5,567 nucleotides of DNA from Prevotellaceae bacterium (GTDB lineage: Bacteria > Bacteroidota > Bacteroidia > Bacteroidales > UBA932): positions 1 to 5,567 of the forward strand of contig JAIRKV010000156.1 in the NCBI GenBank assembly GCA_031259935.1. Direction: 5' to 3'. Below, in pieces: positions 1-5,567 of the stretch; within the stretch, counting starts at the first letter, position 1; every line of letters starts with the position of its first letter. The notes beneath the pieces were generated by a model. It searched no databases. It was given only the letters and a program-made list of their open reading frames with translations, and was not told where the DNA came from. Position numbers and translations under genes: made by a program.

Positions 1-2822
1 TCCGCTGTAATTTTATTGGAAAATCGTCCAATGTGCTTCAAACTTTTGAAATAGGAAAGAATCGTCCAAAATGGGTCTGCTTCAGTTTTGTCTGTGCTGC
101 TTTTCCACAATTCCAAACGAGCAAAAAGCAGTGCAGCGTTCAGTCGCAAAGTTGCCATTGTTTGCGTTTTGCCTGTCGGAAGAATACCTACATAACGACG
201 TTTGCTTGTCGATAATGTTTTTGAGAAAAATGTATCATCGGCATTTGTTGCATTTTGTGGAAAAATTTTAACTTGTCTGCTGTACAAACCCTTTACTTGT
301 TCTTCCACATTTTTAACCGTTGCCGTAGAAACTATGATTTTGGGCTTTTGTTTTTCAGTTGTGCAAAGCGACAAAATCACATTTTCAAATAGTCCGACCA
401 AACTGCCCAGTGGTCCACTCAACAAGTGCAATTCGTCTTGTATGATTAATTCCGGTTTGCGGTTATCGTTATGATTGAATAAACTTGTAGCCTCGCCTTT
501 CCACGCTAACTGCGCAAATTTATCAACAGTTGCAAACAGCATTGCAGGCGGATTATTGTATATATCTTCATCAATCAAAACGATTGGCAATTCTCCGTTC
601 GTTTCTGAATATGCACAATTCGGATTTAAGCAATAACTGTTTAAGTGGTTTCTGCTAATTCTGTGTCCGATTGACGGATTAGTATCTGCTTGCAGCCTGC
701 CGATTATTTTTGTATTGCACCACTGACAATTGGACAGTTGAAATGGGTTTATTGTTGGTTGATTTTTGTTTAATCTGTTCTGTGTGTCTTGTAATTTATT
801 CTCTGCACAATTATTGTCGTTGCTTCTTATTTTATTTGGAATTGTTGAACCTCCGACCCAAAAACCGATAGTGATTCTTTCATTTCCTAAATCGTCATGA
901 TTTTTACGGATAAACTCACAAGCCAAAATCAGTTTTGTAGCGCGCTCGAATTGTTGTGCCGAGAGCAAACGCAATGTATAACGAATTATGATATTAACTC
1001 CGCCGTAATTATTGGGATATTGTAATCTTCGCCAAAAAATCAAAAATGCCGACAATGCCAGATATGCTTCTGTTTTACCGCCACCTGTCGGAAAATAAAG
1101 CAAATCAACTAAATCTCTGTCTTCCGAATTTTCATCATCAATAAAAGACGGCAAACATTGCAGAATAAATGCTAATTGAAACGGTCTCCAACTTGGTATT
1201 CTATTGGGATTGGGATAATCTGCTGTTTTGTAATCCTGATAATCAAGTTGTGGATTGTCCGTTCTTTCAAATGCTTCAAAACCGTCTTTCTTTTCAGAAA
1301 AATGTTTTTCATTTTGAAACATTTGCAGGTAAATTGCAGTATTTGCCAGCTGAAATGCCCGCATTGCATTGTCGTTTTGCGTTAATAACTCAATGCCTTG
1401 TTGCATTCGTTTTTGAATAGTTTTGCATTTTTCAATGTTTGTCAGTCCCAATGGTTTATCATTTTCACTTAATGTATTAGCTTTGATTTCTTCTTTTTTT
1501 ATCCACTCTAAATATGCGGTTGACAACTTTTTGAGACTTGAGGGAATCACATCTTTATTACTGTTAAACTCCGATAATTGTCTTATTTCCAAACTGTTTT
1601 TATCGAAATTTTCAATATCAGTACTTTGACTTTTAACATTGAATTGCGGCAAAAAAGTAGAACTTATCCAAGTTGGTTTTTTAGTGTCATCTTCGCAATT
1701 TTCCCAAGTACATGCAGTGTTATGCCCAATTCCATACGACAATTTTTCGCGATACAGAAAATCCAACATTCTATCTTCTTCCGATTTATACAGATTACTT
1801 TTATAGTCGTTGAAAGGTTTTAAATATGGCGTTTCAACTCTTATTTCAGTTTGAAACAGGCACGCCATATTTAAATTTTCGTTTGCAGTCGAAAATTTAG
1901 TGCGTGGGAACAGTAAAGTGTTTTCAATGAAAATCTTAACTACATATTTATTATTTGGGTGGTCATAAAGTTTAATATGTAGCCACAAATTATCTTTGAA
2001 AAATGTTTTTTCCTTATCTTCTTTTTTTGTTGTGCCACTCCACCAATTTTCTGAATTTACGCCATCAATATTTGACAATAGAATTCTATAATGTTGATTT
2101 TCTGATTGTTTAATATCATTAATGGCGATTGTCGTTTCTATTTGGTTGTCATAACGCTTGTATTTATCTTTGAAAAAAAGTTTCACGAGCGTTTTGTATA
2201 ATTCACTGTCCCAATTTGTTCCCTTGCCAAGATTGCTCAGATAATTATTGCGAAGTTGCTTTTGCTCTTTTGTGAGTTCTTTTGGTAGTTTAAGCAATTT
2301 ATTTCCTGCATCATATTCAACAAATTGCTGCAACCCAAATTCTTCAAGCAAACTGTTCCCACTATCAGCATTTATAATATCACCATCGTAAAAAATTGAA
2401 ATCTCTTTTGTCTTTGCTTTTTTGTAGTTGCCAAATGAGAGTTTAATTCTCAATTCAAGGCAATCTTTTGAAACAGCAAATGAAATGCCGTATTGTGAAG
2501 GAAAAAATGTACTTGCCGAATATTGTACCTCCTTATCGTCTTCTTTGGGTTCAGAAAGTTGCTCATTTTCTTGGTTTTCAGAAATAGTATCATTGGGTAC
2601 TTCTGCGATTCCAGCGGGCATTTCATCGCCGTCATCATCATCTATGAAATCGCCAATAGCAGTTTGTTTCGGATATAAAATGCCTGAAAAATAGCGTAAC
2701 AACGGTTTTCCTGCAATTATTTCATTCGAAAAAATTACTTTGTCGGAACACTCAAATAAGTCTGTACCGGGACCTATCAGTTCTTTTTGAACTCTTGAAA
2801 TTATTTTTTCTCTATTGTTCAT
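1..2822 (-). CDS. drmA: DISARM helicase DrmA, 3' part cut off by the left window edge
   Basis: The frame is open from ATG at 2822 to position 1, giving 940 residues and two spare bases with no stop, so the C-terminus lies outside. Seen: an N-terminal head with KELIGPG (13-19) and RYFSGILYP (43-51); a strongly acidic stretch at about 58-98; WRPFQLAF (545-552), a likely Q-motif region; Walker A FPTGGGKTEAY (577-587, K583); RYTLRLLSAQQFERA (614-628); four cysteines C699/C702 and C731/C736, a probable zinc ribbon; VDKFAQLAW (766-774); Walker B QDELH (795-799) followed by LLSGPLG; and motif III STATV (832-836). The order matches an SF2 helicase first RecA lobe, and the GGGKTEAY plus YTLRLL-AQQF-RA signatures point to DrmA. 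In DISARM, DrmA works with the DUF1998 protein DrmB as the DNA-binding core that restricts phage. The second RecA lobe is mostly missing here because of the window edge, not a mutation. The start is supported by a strong Shine-Dalgarno and an 11-nt overlap with drmE. Confidence 0.9.
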   Translation of the reverse strand, partial: MNNREKIISRVQKELIGPGTDLFECSDKVIFSNEIIAGKPLLRYFSGILYPKQTAIGDFIDDDDGDEMPAGIAEVPNDTISENQENEQLSEPKEDDKEVQYSASTFFPSQYGISFAVSKDCLELRIKLSFGNYKKAKTKEISIFYDGDIINADSGNSLLEEFGLQQFVEYDAGNKLLKLPKELTKEQKQLRNNYLSNLGKGTNWDSELYKTLVKLFFKDKYKRYDNQIETTIAINDIKQSENQHYRILLSNIDGVNSENWWSGTTKKEDKEKTFFKDNLWLHIKLYDHPNNKYVVKIFIENTLLFPRTKFSTANENLNMACLFQTEIRVETPYLKPFNDYKSNLYKSEEDRMLDFLYREKLSYGIGHNTACTWENCEDDTKKPTWISSTFLPQFNVKSQSTDIENFDKNSLEIRQLSEFNSNKDVIPSSLKKLSTAYLEWIKKEEIKANTLSENDKPLGLTNIEKCKTIQKRMQQGIELLTQNDNAMRAFQLANTAIYLQMFQNEKHFSEKKDGFEAFERTDNPQLDYQDYKTADYPNPNRIPSWRPFQLAFILQCLPSFIDDENSEDRDLVDLLYFPTGGGKTEAYLALSAFLIFWRRLQYPNNYGGVNIIIRYTLRLLSAQQFERATKLILACEFIRKNHDDLGNERITIGFWVGGSTIPNKIRSNDNNCAENKLQDTQNRLNKNQPTINPFQLSNCQWCNTKIIGRLQADTNPSIGHRISRNHLNSYCLNPNCAYSETNGELPIVLIDEDIYNNPPAMLFATVDKFAQLAWKGEATSLFNHNDNRKPELIIQDELHLLSGPLGSLVGLFENVILSLCTTEKQKPKIIVSTATVKNVEEQVKGLYSRQVKIFPQNATNADDTFFSKTLSTSKRRYVGILPTGKTQTMATLRLNAALLFARLELWKSSTDKTEADPFWTILSYFKSLKHIGRFSNKITA

Positions 2823-5094
2823 CTGTTACCTCCTCGATTTTTGTTATCGTTAATAATGGCATATCTGTTTCTATAAATTTTCGTAATGTTTCTTTTGTGA
2901 AACTCTTTTTTTGCAGAATTTCGCCAACTGTCCTGTCTTTCAAAAACTGTTGTAATTCCTGTTTAACTCCCCTTCCGAGAGCAATCATTGTGCTGTTATA
3001 TAGCCTTTTGGATTTTTTTATTTGTTCATATAATAATTCTTTTCCTGCAACATTTAATATTGCTCGCAAGTCAGTATTAAACATTGGAAATTTTCGTTGT
3101 CCGCGAAAATAAGCATCTATTGTTGCAGGCAAAACTCTTAATCCATTTTCTTTTATCTTATTGTATAGTTGTTCTCGGTCGACTGTGTGTTGTTCCAAAT
3201 CTTTCAAGGCATTTTGCCAAACAGTCGCGTGTTCATCAATCTTTCCAAACTTTTCTGGCTCTACTTCGACAGCAATTTGAAAAAGATTTTCCGCCAACTG
3301 TTCTTTTGGATAAATGCGAATTTTATTTCCTAATTTCAGTTTGTAAGATTTTATCAAATTTCCTTCGCTGTCAAAAACGGTTTCGTTACTTTCTAATTCT
3401 ACGACATTATTATTTGATAAAGTAATGCGATAAGTTATTTCTTCTTCCAAATCGTCTAACAAACTGTCGCTTTCATTTTTATACCCCTCGTATGCTGCAT
3501 TTGAGCGTTGTTCGAGCCGTTCAATAATTTGTTCCAAAGTAGGACTGATTTTTATTTCCTTTTCAACGATTGGTTCGTATTTTATACCACAAATTTTATA
3601 TCGGTTTTCGCTTGTAAGTTCTGTTTCAAGTTGTTTTGTGTGATTTTGAAGTTGCTTGTAATACAGTTCTTTTTCCTGTTTATATAAAATTAACTGAATA
3701 TTGTTTGACAGGTTGTAAATAAAGTCAAAATCTTTGCCGCCATTGAAGGAGTAAAAGATTACTGTTTTAGAGTAGATTTCGCCGTTTTTCAATAGTTTTT
3801 TAAATTCGACATTAGTAACCACTTTACATTTACTGTTCCATGTTGATTTTAGTAAAACATTATCTTCCCGGTCGGCAACAATTAGCGTATTTTTCGTGAT
3901 ACTGTTAATTATATCTTCAAGTTTTCTATATTTCGGATTATGCTCTTTTAAATACAGTATAAGATTTTTCAATGCTTCTTTTGGGTTGTATTCTGCAAAA
4001 TCTTCATAACCACCCTCATTCCGCTCCAATTCTTTATTACTTTTCAAACGCATCAGCAAATAATCAAATTGCTCTTTCTGCAAAGCATTTAGGGCTAAAC
4101 GCAGAAAATAACCGTAACTTTTTAGTTTGATTGGAATTTCGAGCGAAGAAACATATTGTATACACTTCTCAAAATGCAAGATTTGAGTTTCCAACTCATT
4201 ATCATTAATACAATCAATATCAATACTTCTATTCTGATTCTTTTCTATCAATTCGAATTCTTCCTGTTGCCAACTCCACAAAGTAAGATTATTTAACTGT
4301 CTTGCTTCATTTTCGTTTGAAAGCAGAATCAATTTGAAATCATATTTTGACTTGTCTTGTAAGATTTGAGAAATAGAACTTAAATCGGTATTGCAAACAA
4401 AGATTGTATCAATTGCGATATTTTTTTTCAATATCTCTTCGTAACATACTTCATACTTAGGTGTTATGTAAGCGATACAATCTTCCAACGCTTCAATAGA
4501 TTTTCTTATTGTTTGTTCACTTTCTCGTGTGTTTGGCAAATAAATAGAAGGGATACAGTTTTTGTTTTTCAAATTGTTCCATATTGTTTGTCCGGCAATG
4601 AGAAGTATTTTTTTTGAAAAATGAGTTGGTAGAAACCCATATCCATTATGTTTTTTGAAATAATCACTGTATTTTGACAATGTCGTATTTCTTGTACTTT
4701 TCTGAATTTCAATAAAGTTTCTTTTGAGAGAATCAAATGTGGATGTTATTATCGAATTACTAATATCTTTTTCTTTGGTCAAAATGTATGAATTTCCGTT
4801 GATTTCTGTGATTACATAAATATTTTTACCTTTTTCTTTTGTTCTTTTTAATCTATTGCCAATTGAATAATTGGTTATATCAGCGTGTTTTGTGAAAATT
4901 TGCTTTGATAAATTTTCGTATAACAGATTGGTTATTTTTTGCAAATCATAGCCTTTTGGAAAATTAAAATAAACATTTCTGCTTCTATAATTATCCAAAA
5001 TCATAGAAGTAGAAAGATAAACGACCTTATTGCAATCCTGTTGGATTGAATATTTATTTATCAAAGCATTATAATAATTTTCATTAAGTATCAT
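2812..5094 (-). CDS. drmE: probable class 2 DISARM protein DrmE
   Basis: A complete 760-residue frame immediately upstream of drmA, overlapping it by 11 nt, and overlapping the regulator gene by 11 nt on its other side. Size, position and general sequence character fit DrmE, the class 2 DISARM marker whose biochemical role is unknown. Seen: no signal peptide or membrane segment, and no intact Walker A or DExH motif. The central part looks like alternating hydrophobic strands and helices: KKILLIAGQTIWNNL (161-175), IDTIFVCNTDLSSISQIL (228-245), YDFKLILLSNENEA (251-264), TLIVADRE (403-410), KTVIFYSFNGGKDFDFIY (443-460), IQLILYKQEKE (466-476). This resembles a degenerate RecA/helicase-like fold, which is inference. 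Residues about 540-610 look beta-rich. The C-terminal part (about 620-735) is helical, with LPATIDAYFRGQRKFP (655-670) resembling a winged-helix or DNA-binding motif. Two A8 runs lie in codons 160-163 and 222-225. ATG at 5094 has only a weak AAAGA just upstream. The call depends on family memory and on the adjacent drmA; the gene is certain, the name less so. Confidence 0.75.
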   Translation of the reverse strand: MILNENYYNALINKYSIQQDCNKVVYLSTSMILDNYRSRNVYFNFPKGYDLQKITNLLYENLSKQIFTKHADITNYSIGNRLKRTKEKGKNIYVITEINGNSYILTKEKDISNSIITSTFDSLKRNFIEIQKSTRNTTLSKYSDYFKKHNGYGFLPTHFSKKILLIAGQTIWNNLKNKNCIPSIYLPNTRESEQTIRKSIEALEDCIAYITPKYEVCYEEILKKNIAIDTIFVCNTDLSSISQILQDKSKYDFKLILLSNENEARQLNNLTLWSWQQEEFELIEKNQNRSIDIDCINDNELETQILHFEKCIQYVSSLEIPIKLKSYGYFLRLALNALQKEQFDYLLMRLKSNKELERNEGGYEDFAEYNPKEALKNLILYLKEHNPKYRKLEDIINSITKNTLIVADREDNVLLKSTWNSKCKVVTNVEFKKLLKNGEIYSKTVIFYSFNGGKDFDFIYNLSNNIQLILYKQEKELYYKQLQNHTKQLETELTSENRYKICGIKYEPIVEKEIKISPTLEQIIERLEQRSNAAYEGYKNESDSLLDDLEEEITYRITLSNNNVVELESNETVFDSEGNLIKSYKLKLGNKIRIYPKEQLAENLFQIAVEVEPEKFGKIDEHATVWQNALKDLEQHTVDREQLYNKIKENGLRVLPATIDAYFRGQRKFPMFNTDLRAILNVAGKELLYEQIKKSKRLYNSTMIALGRGVKQELQQFLKDRTVGEILQKKSFTKETLRKFIETDMPLLTITKIEEVTDEQ
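2829..2834 (-). promoter_or_regulatory. strong Shine-Dalgarno AGGAGG for drmA
   Basis: AGGAGG sits six bases before the drmA ATG, inside the last codons of drmE (encoding E-E-V). It fixes the drmA start at 2822 and is notable because Bacteroidota genes mostly lack a Shine-Dalgarno; the other two genes here have none of comparable strength. Combined with the 11-nt overlap ATGAACAATAG (2812-2822), it suggests drmA translation is both coupled to drmE and independently strong. Confidence 0.8.
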
Positions 5095-5410
5095 ATTCTT
5101 TCAGGCAGTTTAGGTGTATTATTTTGATTTGATTTGCTTTGTGTAATGCTATTTTGATGGCTTTGTGCGCAAGTTTTGTTTCTGCGCCAACGGATGCAAT
5201 ATATTTATCTGAAAACCAAAGTATTATAAATTCGATTTCATATATTTGTAAAATTTTGGCAATAGCAATAACCTGCTCGTGTTTTGCATGGCGTTTGCCA
5301 CGCTCAATTTTACTGAATGGAGGCGCATCAATATCCATTGTTGCAGCCAATTTCCATTGCAGCATCTGTATTTCATCTTTTAATCGTCTAATTTTATCTG
5401 CGAATAACAT
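5084..5410 (-). CDS. Xre/Cro-family helix-turn-helix regulator, first gene of the operon
   Basis: A small protein of 108 residues from ATG at 5410. An in-frame ATG at 5431 would add MIIEVIV, but family members usually begin just before the FxDKIRxLR helix, so the inner start is preferred; neither start has a good Shine-Dalgarno. From the inner start, FADKIRRLKDE (3-13) is helix 1, LQWKLAATMDI (17-27) covers helix 2 and the turn, and DAPPFSKIERGKRHAK (28-43) contains the recognition helix with the characteristic SKIERG. EQVIAIAKILQI (45-56) follows, then a helical tail. This is a recognised Bacteroidota type of Xre regulator, often found beside DNA methyltransferase and restriction genes. Its stop lies inside the start of drmE (ATGATACTTAA, 5084-5094), so the two are co-transcribed and probably translationally coupled. 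The likely role is to control expression of the DISARM genes, in the manner of a restriction-modification controller protein; this is inferred from position. The leader repeats just upstream are candidate binding sites. Confidence 0.85.
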   Translation of the reverse strand: MLFADKIRRLKDEIQMLQWKLAATMDIDAPPFSKIERGKRHAKHEQVIAIAKILQIYEIEFIILWFSDKYIASVGAETKLAHKAIKIALHKANQIKIIHLNCLKEYDT

Positions 5411-5444
5411 AACAATAACTTCTATAATCATTTACAAATCAATT

Positions 5445-5480
5445 CGATACTCTGTTTAAAACAATCAAACGTTTGTATCG
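5445..5480. promoter_or_regulatory. cluster of inverted repeats in the operon leader, candidate regulator operator
   Basis: Three nested or adjacent symmetries lie between the candidate promoter and the first ATG. TGTTTAAAACA (5453-5463) is an 11-base palindrome around a central A. CAAACGTTTG (5466-5475) is a perfect 10-base palindrome. CGATAC (5445-5450) and GTATCG (5475-5480) are 6-base inverted arms enclosing both. Xre-type controllers commonly bind paired short palindromes in their own promoter or leader, so this may be the autoregulatory site of the regulator at 5084-5410. Palindromes in A+T-rich DNA also arise by chance; the binding role is inferred. Confidence 0.4.
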
Positions 5481-5493
5481 TTAGAAAAACGCA

Positions 5494-5527
5494 CAAAGTT
5501 AGCATAAAATTTCCCTTTACACACAAA
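5494..5527 (-). promoter_or_regulatory. candidate Bacteroidota promoter for the regulator-drmE-drmA operon
   Basis: On the minus strand, TAACTTTG (5494-5501) matches the Bacteroidota -7 element TAnnTTTG perfectly. TTTG (5524-5527) fits the -33 element, 22 bases further upstream, within or slightly longer than the usual spacing. Transcription would start a few bases past the -7 element, near 5487-5489, giving a leader of about 55 to 80 bases depending on the regulator start. It is the only such match seen upstream of the first gene. Confidence 0.6.
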
Positions 5528-5567
5528 CGGATAAAAATAATCAGGAGTTGCGAGTCTGGTAGGCTAC
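5528..5567. other. unassigned right edge
   Basis: Upstream of the candidate promoter there is no reading frame that I can assign. The last 27 bases (5541-5567) are about 56% G+C, against an A+T-rich remainder, and end in the 9-base palindrome GTAGGCTAC (5559-5567). It could be the tail or terminator of a neighbouring gene, or flanking core DNA next to an acquired island. A tRNA 3' end was considered and did not fit. Confidence 0.3.

Noticed and set aside
33..1823. Several short plus-strand frames (60-90 residues) across the left third
   Set aside because: All are antisense to the continuous drmA frame, which carries recognisable helicase motifs throughout.
2450..2641. Minus-strand 63-residue frame, and a similar one at 1172-1369
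   Set aside because: Both are out-of-frame shadows within drmA on the same strand, with no ribosome site or recognisable motif.
1..2822. drmA as a truncated pseudogene
   Set aside because: The frame is uninterrupted to the window edge and simply continues outside; there is no stop or frameshift in the visible part.
2795..3425. Plus-strand open frames of about 105 and 113 residues opposite drmE
   Set aside because: They lie wholly or almost wholly antisense to drmE, have Phe/Ser/Cys-rich low-quality sequence typical of the reverse strand of an A+T-rich gene, and lack a promoter or ribosome site.
5139..5459. Plus-strand 106-residue frame opposite the regulator
   Set aside because: The opposite strand encodes a clear SKIERG helix-turn-helix protein; this frame is its antisense.
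5541..5567. Possible tRNA 3' end (TTGCGAGTCTGG resembles a T-arm)
   Set aside because: The T-loop would be one base too long and the five bases before it do not pair with those after it.
1..5567. CRISPR array, insertion sequence or prophage genes
   Set aside because: No regularly spaced repeats, transposase motifs or terminal inverted repeats were seen; the space is filled by three overlapping genes.

Overview
The window looks like part of a Bacteroidota genome. It is A+T-rich, two of its three gene starts lack a clear Shine-Dalgarno sequence, and a Bacteroidota-type promoter (TAnnTTTG with an upstream TTTG) lies ahead of the first gene. Taxonomy is inferred from these signals only. All genes are on the minus strand and run from the right edge to the left edge as one tight operon. 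No long non-coding stretch exists; the only intergenic sequence is the last ~157 bases.

In transcription order, the right edge (about 5411-5567) holds an unassigned G+C-richer tip, a candidate promoter and a leader with overlapping inverted repeats that could be operators. Next comes a small Xre/Cro-type helix-turn-helix regulator (5084-5410). It overlaps by 11 nt a 760-residue protein read as DrmE, the signature protein of class 2 DISARM (2812-5094). That gene in turn overlaps by 11 nt a large SF2-type helicase read as DrmA (from 2822 through the left edge, 940 residues visible, C-terminus outside the window). The DrmA call rests on visible motifs: FPTGGGKTEAY, RYTLRLLSAQQFERA, a four-cysteine cluster, QDELH and STATV.

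Together these genes form the 5' half of a probable class 2 DISARM anti-phage operon (drmE-drmA, with drmB, drmC and a cytosine-5 methyltransferase drmMII expected past position 1). It is headed by a dedicated regulator, comparable in position to controller genes of restriction-modification systems. DISARM itself is a described system. The less familiar parts are the embedded regulator with its operator-like leader, the uncharacterised DrmE protein, and the identical 11-nt couplings between consecutive genes.
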